Source of the DNA: Pseudoxanthomonas japonensis | GTDB taxonomy: Bacteria; Pseudomonadota; Gammaproteobacteria; Xanthomonadales; Xanthomonadaceae | NCBI RefSeq assembly: GCF_010093445.1 | Contig: NZ_PDWW01000021.1 | Coordinates: 1 to 64,000, forward strand | Direction of reading: 5' to 3' | Length of the DNA: 64,000 bases | Shown: positions 18,187-28,195 of the stretch, piece by piece | How the letters are laid out: each line of letters starts with the position of its first letter | How positions within the stretch are numbered: position 1 is the stretch's first letter | The notes under the pieces: generated by a model | The model's input: only the letters and a program-made list of their open reading frames with translations | What the model was told of the DNA's origin: nothing | Database searches by the model: none | Made by a program: the position numbers and the translations under genes

Positions 18187-19239
18187 ATGCAGACCGCCGT
18201 TCCGTCGTCGCTCGACGCCGACATGCTTCCGCAGCCGTACCTGCTGTTCCTCGGCGATACGGTCGAACCCAGCTATGCGAAGACCGCGTTCGGCCTGCGC
18301 GACTGGGCGCGCGACCGCTGCGTGGGCGAGTTCGCCTGCGATACCGCGCAGGTCACCACAGGATTGCCGTTCCTGTCGCCCGCACAGGCGCAGCAGGCGG
18401 GCGCACGCGCGATGGTGATCGGCGTCGCCAATCCGGGCGGACGTATTCCGGCGGCCTGGATTCCGCTGCTGATCCAGGCGCTGGAGTCGGGCCTGGACCT
18501 GATCGGCGGCATGCACATGCGGCTGTCGGGCATCGAGCCGCTGCGAAACGCCGCGCGTGCGCTGGGCCGGCGCTTGATCGACGTGCGCGATCCGCCCCCC
18601 CACATTCCCGTTGCCAGCGGTGCCAAACGCACCGGCAATCGCCTGCTGACCGTCGGTACCGATTGCGCGCTCGGCAAGAAGTACACGGCGCTCGCACTCA
18701 CGCGCGCGTTCCGCGCCCGCGGTATCGATGCCGATTTCCGCGCCACCGGCCAGACCGGGATCCTGATCGCCGGCGCCGGCATTCCGATGGACGCGGTGGT
18801 GGCCGACTTCGCCGCCGGTGCCGCCGAGACGCTGTCGCCCGATGCGGACGCCGCGCACTGGGATGTCATCGAAGGGCAGGGCTCGCTGTCGCACCCGGCC
18901 TACGCGGGCGTCTCGCTGGCGTTGCTCCACGGCAGCCAACCGGACGTGATCGTGGTCTGCCACGAATACGGTCGCGACCGCGTGCTCGGTTATCCGCACT
19001 ATCCGCTGCCGTCGATCGAGGACACGATCGCGCTTGCGCTGACGCTGGGTGCCCGCACCAATCCTGCCATCCGGTGCGCCGGCATCAGCGTCAACACCGC
19101 CGGCCTCGACCACGACACCGCGCAGCGCGTGCTGGCGGCGACGGCCGAACGGCTCGGCCTGCCCGTCGCCGATCCAATCCGCGGCGGCGACGCCTTCACG
19201 GCGCTGGTCGACGCCTGCCTCGCGCGTGGCGTACGTTGA
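18187..19239 (+). CDS. DUF1611 protein, DgcN-like N-acetyltransferase
   Basis: 350-residue cytoplasmic protein of the DUF1611 family. The first ~145 residues form a Rossmann-like domain (YLLFLGD, AMVIGVANPGGRIP). The second has a P-loop-like GTDCALGKKYT (residues 157-167), then RATGQTGILIAG and VIEGQGSLSHPAY, both typical of DUF1611. A member, DgcN, is reported to acetylate D-glutamate using acetyl-CoA, after which DgcA racemises the product. Both partners occur in this locus, though in separate transcription units under matching promoters. Which amino acid this protein takes is not known. Starts 58 bases after the receptor gene; the next gene begins four bases after its stop. Confidence 0.8.
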   Translation: MQTAVPSSLDADMLPQPYLLFLGDTVEPSYAKTAFGLRDWARDRCVGEFACDTAQVTTGLPFLSPAQAQQAGARAMVIGVANPGGRIPAAWIPLLIQALESGLDLIGGMHMRLSGIEPLRNAARALGRRLIDVRDPPPHIPVASGAKRTGNRLLTVGTDCALGKKYTALALTRAFRARGIDADFRATGQTGILIAGAGIPMDAVVADFAAGAAETLSPDADAAHWDVIEGQGSLSHPAYAGVSLALLHGSQPDVIVVCHEYGRDRVLGYPHYPLPSIEDTIALALTLGARTNPAIRCAGISVNTAGLDHDTAQRVLAATAERLGLPVADPIRGGDAFTALVDACLARGVR

Positions 19240-19243
19240 GCCG

Positions 19244-20383
19244 ATGACGACGACCTCGACGCGGTTCCAGCGCTGGGTGCTGCCCGGGCTCGCCTTCAAG
19301 GCGGCGGTGATCGGCGGCGGCTACGCGACCGGCCGGGAACTGGCGGAATACTTCATCCCCAGTGGGCCGCAGGGCGGCATGCTGGCGATCCTGGTGGCGA
19401 TGGCGTGCTGGAGCCTGGTCTGCGCGTTGACCTTCGTGCTGGCCCATGCCACGCGCAGCGTCGACTACCGCAGCTTCTTCGCCGTGCTGCTCGGGCGCTT
19501 CGCCTTCGTGTTCGAACTGGCCTACCTGGTCTTCATGGTCCTGATCCTTGCCGTGTTCGGCGCGGCCGCCGGCGAGATCTTCGCCGCAATGCTGGGTTGG
19601 CCGAAGCTGGTCGGCACGCTGCTGCTGATGGCGGGCATCGGTGCGTTCGCGGCGTACGGCAACGACCTCGTCGAAGCGCTGTTCAAGTGGGTGTCCGTGT
19701 TCCTCTATGGCATCTACGCGGTGTTCGTGCTGGTCGTGCTGGCCGGCTTCGGCGACCAGGCCCTGGCCACGCTGTCAGCGCCACAGCCGACGACGGGCTG
19801 GCTGCAGGGTGGCCTGACCTATGCCGGCTACAACATCGTCGGCGCGGTGATCGTGCTGCCGCTGGTGCGCCACTTTCTGGGCCGGCGCGACGCGGTGATC
19901 GCCGGCGTGCTGTCCGGTCCTCTGGCGATGCTGCCGGGGCTGCTGTTCTTCCTGTGCATGCTGGCGTGGTATCCGCAGATCGGCGCCCAGGCGTTGCCGT
20001 CGGACTTCATGCTGCGCCAGCTCGACATGCCGGTCTTCCACGTGCTGTTCCAGCTGATGATCTTCAGCGCGCTGCTGGAAAGCGGCACCGCCGTCGTGCA
20101 TGCCGCCAACGAGCGGATCGCGCATGCCTGGCGCAGTCGTCGGGGCGCCGGGATGGGCAAGCGCGTGCGCCTGGCCATCGCCAGCGTGCTGCTGGTCGGT
20201 TCGATCTTCATCGCCGACCGCGTCGGCCTGGTGGCGTTGATCGCCCAGGGCTACCGCGGGCTGGCCTATCTGTTCCTCGCGGTCTATGTCCTGCCGCTGC
20301 TGACCGTCGGTGTCTGGCGGCTGTGGCGCGGTCCTGCTGCGCTGGCCGTGCCCGCGCCCACCCTGTCCGGAGATCGTGGATGA
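19244..20383 (+). CDS. YkvI-like amino-acid permease (LeuT-fold membrane protein)
   Basis: Inner-membrane protein of 379 residues with ten to eleven hydrophobic helices. An unwound-helix-like glycine motif sits near the start (FKAAVIGGGYATGRELAEYF), followed by GLTYAGYNIVGAVIVLPLV. These resemble the YkvI group, distantly related to amino-acid/APC transporters. No substrate has been set for the group as far as I know. It sits four bases after the DgcN-like gene and overlaps the next start by four bases (ATGA), so it belongs to the same unit. Import of a free D-amino acid, or export of an L-product, are both plausible. ATG at 19244; frames opening earlier overlap the previous gene. Confidence 0.75.
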   Translation: MTTTSTRFQRWVLPGLAFKAAVIGGGYATGRELAEYFIPSGPQGGMLAILVAMACWSLVCALTFVLAHATRSVDYRSFFAVLLGRFAFVFELAYLVFMVLILAVFGAAAGEIFAAMLGWPKLVGTLLLMAGIGAFAAYGNDLVEALFKWVSVFLYGIYAVFVLVVLAGFGDQALATLSAPQPTTGWLQGGLTYAGYNIVGAVIVLPLVRHFLGRRDAVIAGVLSGPLAMLPGLLFFLCMLAWYPQIGAQALPSDFMLRQLDMPVFHVLFQLMIFSALLESGTAVVHAANERIAHAWRSRRGAGMGKRVRLAIASVLLVGSIFIADRVGLVALIAQGYRGLAYLFLAVYVLPLLTVGVWRLWRGPAALAVPAPTLSGDRG

Positions 20384-21972
20384 ACCTCTCCCTGAAAACC
20401 GTCTTCGCATCCACCGTGGTCGCGTTGCTGTGCGTCGCGTCACCGGTCCGTGCCCAGGTGCCTGCCGGATTCGACGCCCGGGTCGAGCAGGCGATGCGCT
20501 CGCGCGACGTACCGGGGATGGCGATTTCCATCGTCAAGGACGGGCAGATTGTGCACGCGAAAGGCTATGGCGTGCGCCGGCTGGGCGGCAGCGAGCCGGT
20601 GGATGCGGATACGATCTTCCCGACCGGCTCGACCGGCAAGGCGGTGACGGCAGCGGCGCTCGCCATCCTGATCGACGACGGCAAGCTGGCCTGGGACGAC
20701 AAGGTGGCCGACCACCTGCCAGATTTCCGCATGTACGACGCCTGGGTCACGCGCGAGATGACCGTCGCCGACCTGCTGCTCCATCGCAGTGGCCTCGGCC
20801 TCGGGGCCGGCGACCTGCTGTTCATTCCGCGCACCTCGCGCAGCCGCGCCGACATCGTGCGCGCGCTGCGGCACATCAAGCCCGCCACGAGTTTCCGCAG
20901 CGGCTACGCGTACGACAACATCCTCTACATCGTCGCCGGCGAGCTGGTCACCCAGGTCAGCGGACAACGGTGGGAAGACTTCGTGCGCACGCGCATCTTC
21001 CAGCCGCTCGGCATGACGACCGCCGTCAGCGACGAGAAGGACCGCTTCGCCAACCCGAACCGCGTGCAGCCGCACGCACGGCTCGACGCCCGCCTGCGCG
21101 GACTGGGGCCGCAGCAGGTGTTGCCCGAGCGCGAAGGTTTGGGGCAGGTCGGTGCGCCGGCCGGGGGCCTGTCGTGGAGCGCCAAGGACTTCGCACGCTG
21201 GATGCAGGTGCAGCTTGCGCTCGGCGCGCTGCCCGACGGCAAGGGACGCCTCTACAGCGAAGCCTCCGCGCGCGCCATGTGGACGCCGCAGGTGACGATT
21301 CCGATCCACCCGTATCCCGCACCGATCACCGATATGACCCCGCAGTTCTCCGGTTACGGCTATGGCTGGAACGTGCAGGACTACCGCGGCGTCAAGGTGG
21401 TGCAGCACGGCGGTGCGGTGTTCGGCGTGCTCGCCTTCGTGGTGATGGTGCCCGAGCGCAATCTCGGCATCGCGCTGCAGATCAATTCGGAGGACGTCGA
21501 GGTGATGCGCGGGCTGGGTTACGAACTGCTCGACCACTATCTGGGCTTCGAGGCGCGCGACTGGGTCGGGGCGTTCTCCACCTGGAACCAGGCGCGGTTG
21601 GCCGGCGGATTGGAGGCGCTGCAGGGCATGAAGGGCGCCGCGCGCAACGCCGCGTCGCGGCCCTCGCTGAAGCCCGCCGGCTACGCAGGCGACTACCGGG
21701 ACGCGTGGTACGGCCCGATCACCGTCGCGGAGCATGCCGGCAAGCTGCGCGTCGACTTCCGGCAGACGCCCAACATGGCGGGCACGCTGAGTCATTGGCA
21801 GTACGACACGTTCCGCGTGGACTGGGATGATGCATCGATCGAGCCGGCCTACATGACGTTCTCGCTCGATGCCGAAGGGCGGGCGCGGCGCATCACGATG
21901 AAGGCGGTGTCTCCGTTGGCGGACTTCAGCTACGACTACCACGATCTGCTTTTCGAGGCATCGGGGCCTTGA
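20380..21972 (+). CDS. Secreted serine hydrolase (S12/class C beta-lactamase family)
   Basis: 530 residues with a signal peptide (VFASTVVALLCVASPVRAQ). The S12 catalytic set is present: SxxK at S84-K87 (STGK), YxN at Y178-N180 (YDN) and HGG in QHGGAVFGV. The C-terminal ~110 residues (YAGDYRDAWYGPITVAEHAGKLRVDF) form a DUF3471-like beta domain common behind such enzymes. Unlike the first serine hydrolase of the locus it has no membrane tail, so it is probably soluble in the periplasm. Last gene of the second unit, translationally coupled to the permease. Probable D-peptidase or esterase; substrate not determined. Confidence 0.87.
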   Translation: MNLSLKTVFASTVVALLCVASPVRAQVPAGFDARVEQAMRSRDVPGMAISIVKDGQIVHAKGYGVRRLGGSEPVDADTIFPTGSTGKAVTAAALAILIDDGKLAWDDKVADHLPDFRMYDAWVTREMTVADLLLHRSGLGLGAGDLLFIPRTSRSRADIVRALRHIKPATSFRSGYAYDNILYIVAGELVTQVSGQRWEDFVRTRIFQPLGMTTAVSDEKDRFANPNRVQPHARLDARLRGLGPQQVLPEREGLGQVGAPAGGLSWSAKDFARWMQVQLALGALPDGKGRLYSEASARAMWTPQVTIPIHPYPAPITDMTPQFSGYGYGWNVQDYRGVKVVQHGGAVFGVLAFVVMVPERNLGIALQINSEDVEVMRGLGYELLDHYLGFEARDWVGAFSTWNQARLAGGLEALQGMKGAARNAASRPSLKPAGYAGDYRDAWYGPITVAEHAGKLRVDFRQTPNMAGTLSHWQYDTFRVDWDDASIEPAYMTFSLDAEGRARRITMKAVSPLADFSYDYHDLLFEASGP

Positions 21973-22053
21973 GCACCGCCGACCTGTCGCGGCCGGTGTG
22001 ACCCGCCGCGGGCGTGGCGTGTAGCGCGGAGGTAGCCCTCATCCCCGAACGCA

Positions 22054-22078
22054 CACGGCCCGCGAGCAGCGGGCCGTG
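22054..22078. terminator. Hairpin between convergent genes
   Basis: CACGGCCCGC, loop GAGCA, GCGGGCCGTG: a perfect ten-base-pair stem between the end of the serine-hydrolase gene (21972) and the end of MCP 2 (22101). It can end transcripts from both sides. No long T-run follows, so it may be only partly intrinsic. Confidence 0.6.
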
Positions 22079-22100
22079 GGGTGGAACGGAAGGCCGCCGA

Positions 22101-24347
22101 TCAGAACTCCTGCCACTCGCTGTCGTTGGCGAAGGTCGGATCGGTCTTGCCGGGTGCCGGCCTGCGGGCGGCGGCACTGGGTTTCGCGGCTGGCGCGGCG
22201 GGCGAGTCCTTGCCATGGGTGGCGGCTGCAATGGCGTGACGCACCGGTGCGCTGATGGTGGTGTCCAGCGTGAACACGGCGACCGACTCGGCGAGCGCGC
22301 GCGCCTGTTCCGCCATCGACGTGGCGGCAGCCGAGGCTTCTTCCACCAGTGCGGCGTTCTGCTGGGTCGCTTCATCCATGTGGGTGATGGTCTGGTTGAC
22401 CTGCTCGATCCCGGCGGATTGTTCCTGCGACGCGGCGGAGATCTCGGCCATGATGTCGGTCACGCGTTGCACCGAGGACACGATCTCGCTCATCGTCGTG
22501 CCGGCCTGGTCGACCAGTGTCGATCCTTCGGCCACCTTGTCCACCGAGGTTTCGATCAGGCCCTTGATCTCCTTGGCCGCATTGGCCGAGCGCTGGGCGA
22601 GCGTGCGCACTTCCGAGGCGACGACGGCGAAGCCGCGGCCCTGCTCGCCGGCGCGTGCCGCTTCCACGGCGGCATTCAGCGCCAGGATGTTGGTCTGGAA
22701 GGCGATGCCGTCGATCACCGAGATGATGTCGGCGATCCGTCGCGACGATTGCTGGATGTCGGACATGGTGGCGACGACCTTGCCGACGACATCGCCGCCC
22801 TGCGAGGCCACCGAAGCGGCGCCCATCGCCAACTGGTTGGCCTCGCGCGCGGACTCCGCGTTCTGGCGCACGGTGGAGGTCAGTTCCTCCATCGAGGCCG
22901 CGGTTTCTTCGAGATTCGCGGCCTGCTGTTCGGTACGGCGGGAGAGATCCAGGTTGCCGGAGGCGATCTCGCCGGCGGCGGTATTGATGGAGCCGGAGGC
23001 GTCCTGGATGCGGCCGACGATGTCGGTCAGCTGGGCGACGGTGGCATTGGCGTCGTCGCGCATGGTGGCGAACACGCCGTGGAAGTCGCCTTCCATCCGT
23101 GCGGTCAGGTCGCCGCGGGCGATCGCCTGCAGCAGCGCCGAGACCTCGCCCAGGTTGCCGTGGGTGCTCTCCATCAGCGAATTGACGCTGGCGACCATCT
23201 CGCGGAAGTCATGGCGGTACTGCGCCACGTCGCCGCGCTGGGAGAAGTCGCCTTCGGCCGCGGCTGCGGCGAGGCGCTTGATGTCGCCATTGATCGCCGA
23301 CAGGTTGGCCTTGCACATGTCCATCGCTTCGGTGATCACCGCCTTCTCGCCGGGCAGTCGATCCATGTCGGCCGAGAGGTCGCCGACGGCGTAGCGCTGC
23401 ATCAGGTCGACCAGCCGCATCTTCATGTCGACGTGCGCGGCCACCAGTGCATTGGTGTCGTGCACCATGCGTCCGTAGTCGCCGGGGAACGCGGCTTCGT
23501 CCATCCGGTAGCTGATCGTGCCCTGCTCGTGGCGTTCCGCCATGTGGCGCTGCGCCACGATCACCGCCTGCACCTGTTCCTGCACCTGCTGCATGCTGTG
23601 CGCCAGGCTGCCGCGATCGCCGTCCCGCAGCGCGACACTCCGGCTGAAGTCGCCGGCGGCGATGCGGCGTGCGATATCCGCCACGTCGGCGGGTTCGCCG
23701 CCGAGTTGACGGCGCAGTGCACGTGCGATCCAGCCACCCAGCGCCGACAGCGCCAGGATGGCGAGCACCGCGCTGAGCCATTGCCGGCGCGCGACGCCGG
23801 CGGCGCGGGTATCCGCCTCGGCATGCGCGACGCGGTCGGCGGCGGTGATGCCGTCGCTGATCGCCGCCATGCGCGTTTCGAGATCCTCGAAACTGGCGAT
23901 GAAGTCGGCATAGGTCCGGTCGACGGTGGCGGCGCCTTCCTCCACCTGGCCGATCACGGTGCCGGCGTGGCCGATGTAGCCATCCAGCGCCGGGCCGATC
24001 TCCTGCATCGTCCCGGCCGTGGCGGCATCGAGGTGCAGCTTCGCCTGTGCATTGGCGGCGATCGCCTCGCGGAACGTGGCCGCGTGTTCCTGCCAGGCCT
24101 GCCGTGCCGACGCGACGCCGGCGGTGTCGTCCTTGCCTCCGGCGAGCATCGCGGCCAGCACGTCGCCGCGCAGCGCGTCGTGTATCATGTCGGCCTGCAT
24201 GTGATGGCGCAGCGAGAGCGCACTGGCGCTCTGGTCTTCCAGCGACGCCAGCAGGTCGCGCTGGCCGAGATGGCCGATCACGCCCATCGCCACCAGCCCC
24301 AGGAGGGCGGCGGCGATCAGCGTGGCGAGCATGTGGGTGGTCTTCAT
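22101..24347 (-). CDS. Methyl-accepting chemotaxis protein (MCP 2)
   Basis: 748-residue chemoreceptor. An N-terminal helix and a helical periplasmic domain (~30-185; [32 protein letters not shown]) are followed by a second helix ([17 protein letters not shown]). Next comes a long cytoplasmic array of HAMP-like units ([53 protein letters not shown]), then the signalling hairpin. The C-terminal EWQEF matches the xWxxF tether that binds the CheR methyltransferase in other bacteria. 28 bases downstream of the barrel gene and without its own visible promoter, so it is probably read from the sigma-28 site at 25199. Ligand unknown. Confidence 0.93.
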   Translation of the reverse strand: MKTTHMLATLIAAALLGLVAMGVIGHLGQRDLLASLEDQSASALSLRHHMQADMIHDALRGDVLAAMLAGGKDDTAGVASARQAWQEHAATFREAIAANAQAKLHLDAATAGTMQEIGPALDGYIGHAGTVIGQVEEGAATVDRTYADFIASFEDLETRMAAISDGITAADRVAHAEADTRAAGVARRQWLSAVLAILALSALGGWIARALRRQLGGEPADVADIARRIAAGDFSRSVALRDGDRGSLAHSMQQVQEQVQAVIVAQRHMAERHEQGTISYRMDEAAFPGDYGRMVHDTNALVAAHVDMKMRLVDLMQRYAVGDLSADMDRLPGEKAVITEAMDMCKANLSAINGDIKRLAAAAAEGDFSQRGDVAQYRHDFREMVASVNSLMESTHGNLGEVSALLQAIARGDLTARMEGDFHGVFATMRDDANATVAQLTDIVGRIQDASGSINTAAGEIASGNLDLSRRTEQQAANLEETAASMEELTSTVRQNAESAREANQLAMGAASVASQGGDVVGKVVATMSDIQQSSRRIADIISVIDGIAFQTNILALNAAVEAARAGEQGRGFAVVASEVRTLAQRSANAAKEIKGLIETSVDKVAEGSTLVDQAGTTMSEIVSSVQRVTDIMAEISAASQEQSAGIEQVNQTITHMDEATQQNAALVEEASAAATSMAEQARALAESVAVFTLDTTISAPVRHAIAAATHGKDSPAAPAAKPSAAARRPAPGKTDPTFANDSEWQEF

Positions 24348-24375
24348 GGTGGTTGTCCGGTCGGGGCGGTGACGG

Positions 24376-25143
24376 TCAGAAGCGTGCCGACACGCCGACG
24401 GTCACGGCGTGGTCGGGCGTGCGGCGATTGAGGCCTGCGCTGTACGCCAGGTCGAGTTGCACGTCGTCGTTGAGCAGCCAAGCGCCGCCCAGGTCCAGCG
24501 TGGCGATGGTGCCGCCGTCGTTCGCGCGTGCGATCTGCGGGAGCGCGACTTCGGCGAACGTGCGGAACCGGTCCGTCCACGCCTTGCCGACGACCACGCC
24601 GAGGATGCCGGCGGTGTAGCGGCGGCCCTCGTCGTCGCTTTCGCGTACCAGGCCGGGCATCACGCCGAGGGAATAGTCGTTGGCCAGTTCCCACTCGGCG
24701 ACGAAGCGCACCGACGGACGAACGCCGTGCCCGCGGAACGCGCGGTCGCCGCTGGGCAGGTCGGCGTGCACCAGCCAGGCCAGCGACGGCCCGCGTTCGC
24801 CGGAGCCGGCGACGTGGTACTTGGCACCGACCGAGACATCGGCCAAGCCGCTTTCGCGCTCGCCGTCCGTCGTGCTGCGCAGCCAGCCGTCGCCCTCCAG
24901 GCGGAGTTCCCAGTGGTCGGAAACACCGAGGCGCAGCAGCGTGGGGGTGGCGAACGTGCGCGCGTCGCCGTCCTGCTCCCATGCGACGCTGGTTTCGACT
25001 TGGACACGATGCGCGCCCACGGTCTGGCTGGATTCGACGAAGTCGGGGCGGTCGGTGGCGATGGGTTCGGCGGCCCGCGCATCGGCGATCGCGACGGCGA
25101 TGGCGAGCAGGATCAGGGGGAGGAAGCGGTGTGCGTGCGGCAT
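24376..25143 (-). CDS. Outer-membrane beta-barrel, MetA-pathway-of-phenol-degradation/transporter type
   Basis: 255 residues with a signal peptide ([20 protein letters not shown]). The mature start, [25 protein letters not shown], is the hallmark of the outer-membrane family named after the phenol meta-pathway. The rest is alternating beta-strand sequence ending VTVGVSARF with the C-terminal phenylalanine typical of barrel proteins. It may form a channel or sense envelope solutes. It lies directly upstream of MCP 2, and a sigma-28 promoter 56 bases before its ATG puts it among motility genes. The pairing suggests a porin feeding, or acting with, that chemoreceptor (inference). Confidence 0.75.
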   Translation of the reverse strand: MPHAHRFLPLILLAIAVAIADARAAEPIATDRPDFVESSQTVGAHRVQVETSVAWEQDGDARTFATPTLLRLGVSDHWELRLEGDGWLRSTTDGERESGLADVSVGAKYHVAGSGERGPSLAWLVHADLPSGDRAFRGHGVRPSVRFVAEWELANDYSLGVMPGLVRESDDEGRRYTAGILGVVVGKAWTDRFRTFAEVALPQIARANDGGTIATLDLGGAWLLNDDVQLDLAYSAGLNRRTPDHAVTVGVSARF

Positions 25144-25198
25144 GGGAAGTCACCAGGTCGGGTGGATCCGGTCCGTCATCGGGCCGGTGGCTCCGTAG

Positions 25199-25225
25199 CT
25201 ATCGGCCCGACCGGCAGGCGCTTGA
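25199..25225 (-). promoter_or_regulatory. Putative sigma-28 promoter of the barrel-MCP 2 operon
   Basis: Minus strand: TCAA, 15 bases, GCCGATAG, 56 bases upstream of the barrel ATG at 25143. Identical at the -35 and -10 cores to the MCP 1 promoter. Confidence 0.75.
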
Positions 25226-25284
25226 ATCACATATTTCCCTGTTTATCAGTAACTTGCATAACGTCTGGCGACGCCATAATCGCG

Positions 25285-25316
25285 AAAAAGCAGATGGCCC
25301 GGACAATGCCGGGCCG
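25285..25316 (-). terminator. Rho-independent terminator of MCP 3
   Basis: On the minus strand a GGCCCGG stem with a six-base loop is followed within ten bases by TTTTT. It lies 40 bases after the MCP 3 stop and just before the barrel-MCP 2 promoter. Confidence 0.75.
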
Positions 25317-25356
25317 TCGTGGAGGCGATGCCTGCGGCGGGGCGCGAGGCCTGGGG

Positions 25357-28005
25357 TCAGAACTCCCGCCCGCCGTTGTCGTCGCCGTCGGCGAGTACGG
25401 GCGCCGGCACGCGCACCGGGATGGCGCGGACCTGCTTCTGTTCGACACTGCGCCGCGCCGCGGGTGGGACGTGCGTGGACGTCCTGCGGACAGTGCGGTC
25501 GTCCGCATGCAGCTTGAACACCGCGACGGACGTGCTGAGCGCCTGTGCCTGCTGCTCCATCGAGCGCGCGGCGGCGGTGGCTTCTTCCACCAGCGCAGCG
25601 TTCTGCTGGGTGGTCTCGTCCATCTGCACGATGGTCTGGTTGACCTGCTCGATGCCCGACGACTGCTCCTGCGACGCCGCCGAAATCTCGGCCATGATGT
25701 CGGTCACGCGCTGCACGCTGGCCACGATCTCGGCCATCGTCGCGCCGGCCTGGTTCACCAGCGCGGAACCGTCGGTAACCTTGTCGACCGAGGTTTCGAT
25801 CAGGCCCTTGATCTCCTTGGCGGCGTTGGCAGAACGCTGGGCCAGCGTGCGCACTTCGCTCGCCACGACGGCGAAGCCGCGGCCCTGTTCACCGGCACGT
25901 GCGGCTTCAACGGCCGCGTTGAGCGCCAGGATGTTGGTCTGGAAGGCGATGCCGTCGATGACCGAGATGATCTCGGCGATCTTCTTCGACGACTGTTCGA
26001 TGTCGGTCATGGTCGTGACGACCTTGCCGACCACGTCACCGCCCTGCGAGGCCACCGACGCCGCACCGATGGCCAACTGGTTGGCCTGACGCGCCGACTC
26101 GGCGTTCTGGCGCACGGTCGAGGTCAGTTCCTCCATGGAGGCGGCGGTCTCTTCCAGGTTCGCCGCCTGCTGCTCGGTGCGGCGCGAGAGGTCGTTGTTG
26201 CCGCTGGCGATCTCGCCGGCCGCGGTGTTGATGGAGCCGGAGGCATCCTGGATGCGGCCGACGATGTCGGTCAGCTGGACGACGGTGGCATTGGCATCGT
26301 CGCGCATGGTCGCGAACACGCCATGGAAGTCGCCTTCCATCCGCGTGGTCAGGTCGCCGCGGGCGATGTCCTTCAGCAGTCGGGAGACCTCGGCCAGGTT
26401 GTCATCGGTGGTCTCCATCAGGTGATTCAGTCCGCCGACCATGTCGCGGAAGTCGTGCCGGTATTTTTCGACCTCTCCACGCTGGCTGAAGTCGCCGGCC
26501 GAAGCCGCCATGGCCAGGCGCTTGATCTCGCCGTTGATGGCCGAAAGTGTGGTCTTGCAGGCATCCAGCGTTTCGGTGATGAACGCTTTTTCACCTGGCA
26601 GGCGGTCCATGTCTTCCGACAGGTCGCCGTCGGCATAGCGTCGCATGATGCCGACCGCACGCATCTTCACCGCGATGTGCGCAGCGACCAGCGCGTTGGT
26701 ATCGCGCACCATGCGTCCGTACTCGCCCGGGAACGCGCTGTCGTCGATGCGGAAACTGATGTTGCCTTCGTCGTGGCGGTGCGTCATCTCGCTCTGCGCG
26801 GCGATCACCGACACCACCTGGGTCTGCACCTCGTGCATCGCGGACATCAGCTGGCCGACTTCGTCGGTACGCGAGGTCTCGATCCTGCCGTCCAGCCGGC
26901 CGGCGGCGACGTCCTTGGCGATGGCGACCGCCGAGCGCAGCGGACGCGAGACGACGCGACGCACGCCGACCGCCGTGAGCACGCCGATCACGACCAGTGC
27001 GAGCAGCGACAGCGCGAGGATCGCCACCGTCAGCGAGCGGCTGGCGGCCAGCACGTTGTCGCGCGGCTCCACGGCGACCAGCGCCCATTTCCACGGGGCG
27101 AAACGCTGGACCGCCACCAGAGCGGGCACGGCCGGTTCGCCGGCCCTGGGTGCGATGTCGAGGACCGCATGGCCCTTGTCCTGGTCGAGCAGCGCGTTCA
27201 TCGCCGGCACGGAGCCGGCGTCGACCACGTCGGTGTAGGGGGATTCCTGGCTGGCAGGATGCGCCGCAAGCGTGCCCTGGTGGTCGCCCTCGGCCAGATC
27301 GACGACGAAGAAGTAGCCGGCCTTGCCGAGTTGCGTCGTGCGCAGCTTGTCCTTCAGCGCCGCCAGTCCGTCACCGTAGTTCTGGCCGACGAACAGGATG
27401 CCGACGGTCCTGCCTCCGGCATCCTGCAGCGGCTGGTAATGGGTCATGTAGTCGCGGCCGAACAGCCGTGCGCGTCCGGTGTACGGCTTGTCTTCCAGCA
27501 TCAGCGCATACGCCGGGTGCTTATGGTCGAGCGCGGTACCGATGACGCGCTCGTCCTCGGTATTGCGTAGCGACGTGGTGGCGCGGATGAAGTCGTCGCC
27601 CTGGCGCACGAACAGCGTGGCGACCACGCCGGTGGCGTCGGTGAACCGGTCCACGTGGGTGAAGTCGAGGTTCATCGTCTGTTCGCCGAAACGCAGCGCG
27701 GGCACCTCGACATCGCCGATGGGCGCGCTGGCGGCCGTGTCCACCGACACGTCGCCCGAAGGCAGCGACGCGCGGAAGCTGCGCGCCATCCGCTGCGTGG
27801 CGTCGGTCAGCGTGCTGTCGTACAGCGCGACGGATTCCAGCATGACCTGCGCGGCCACATCCAGGTCGGCGAGCGCACGCTCCTGGATGGCGCCGCTGGA
27901 CTGCCGCTGCACCACGAACGCGAGCAGGGCGAGTACCACCGCGACGGCGACGGTGACCTGGAGGGAGAGTTTGCTGCCAAGGGAAAGACGCGCGAGTCGG
28001 GTCAT
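25357..28005 (-). CDS. Methyl-accepting chemotaxis protein (MCP 3), Cache_3-type sensor
   Basis: 882-residue chemoreceptor. After helix one ([18 protein letters not shown]) comes a ~290-residue periplasmic sensor of Cache_3/Cache_2-fusion type ([54 protein letters not shown]), the kind that often binds small organic acids. Helix two, a HAMP and a HAMP-like array follow, then the signalling hairpin. The C-terminus is NGGREF: it keeps the final EF but lacks the tryptophan of the CheR tether seen in MCP 2 and MCP 4. ATG at 28005 was chosen because a sigma-28 promoter lies 33-60 bases before it. A longer frame from 28314 would start upstream of that promoter. Confidence 0.93.
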   Translation of the reverse strand: MTRLARLSLGSKLSLQVTVAVAVVLALLAFVVQRQSSGAIQERALADLDVAAQVMLESVALYDSTLTDATQRMARSFRASLPSGDVSVDTAASAPIGDVEVPALRFGEQTMNLDFTHVDRFTDATGVVATLFVRQGDDFIRATTSLRNTEDERVIGTALDHKHPAYALMLEDKPYTGRARLFGRDYMTHYQPLQDAGGRTVGILFVGQNYGDGLAALKDKLRTTQLGKAGYFFVVDLAEGDHQGTLAAHPASQESPYTDVVDAGSVPAMNALLDQDKGHAVLDIAPRAGEPAVPALVAVQRFAPWKWALVAVEPRDNVLAASRSLTVAILALSLLALVVIGVLTAVGVRRVVSRPLRSAVAIAKDVAAGRLDGRIETSRTDEVGQLMSAMHEVQTQVVSVIAAQSEMTHRHDEGNISFRIDDSAFPGEYGRMVRDTNALVAAHIAVKMRAVGIMRRYADGDLSEDMDRLPGEKAFITETLDACKTTLSAINGEIKRLAMAASAGDFSQRGEVEKYRHDFRDMVGGLNHLMETTDDNLAEVSRLLKDIARGDLTTRMEGDFHGVFATMRDDANATVVQLTDIVGRIQDASGSINTAAGEIASGNNDLSRRTEQQAANLEETAASMEELTSTVRQNAESARQANQLAIGAASVASQGGDVVGKVVTTMTDIEQSSKKIAEIISVIDGIAFQTNILALNAAVEAARAGEQGRGFAVVASEVRTLAQRSANAAKEIKGLIETSVDKVTDGSALVNQAGATMAEIVASVQRVTDIMAEISAASQEQSSGIEQVNQTIVQMDETTQQNAALVEEATAAARSMEQQAQALSTSVAVFKLHADDRTVRRTSTHVPPAARRSVEQKQVRAIPVRVPAPVLADGDDNGGREF

Positions 28006-28037
28006 GGGGCAGGGAGGTGGTTGAGGTATCCAGACCG

Positions 28038-28064
28038 GTATCGGCGTTACACCCACCAAATTGA
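28038..28064 (-). promoter_or_regulatory. Putative sigma-28 promoter of MCP 3
   Basis: Minus strand: TCAA, 15 bases, GCCGATAC, 33 bases upstream of the MCP 3 ATG at 28005. Confidence 0.75.
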
Positions 28065-28107
28065 GCGCTGCGTCAGAGTTTCCCCGACGAACGGTAAACG
28101 CGTGTAC

Positions 28108-28160
28108 GTTGAGCGGTGTCCTCCGCTCAACGCACACGGCCCGGACATGCCGGGCCGTGT
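28108..28160 (-). terminator. Double hairpin after MCP 4
   Basis: Two stems in the MCP 4 - MCP 3 gap. ACACGGCCCGG / CCGGGCCGTGT (28134-28160) has an eleven-base-pair perfect stem with a five-base loop. GTTGAGCGG / CCGCTCAAC (28108-28131) has nine base pairs. The first has the same GGCCCG core as the hairpins after MCP 2 and MCP 3. No clear T-run. Confidence 0.6.
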
Positions 28161-28195
28161 GCTTGACGCGAACGCTGGATGGCCTGGGGGCGAGC

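Noticed and set aside
24409-27570. Open frame of 1053 codons on the plus strand over the MCP block
   Set aside because: Antisense to the barrel gene and two MCPs. The repeated Gly/His-rich text mirrors the MCP repeats, which explains its length.
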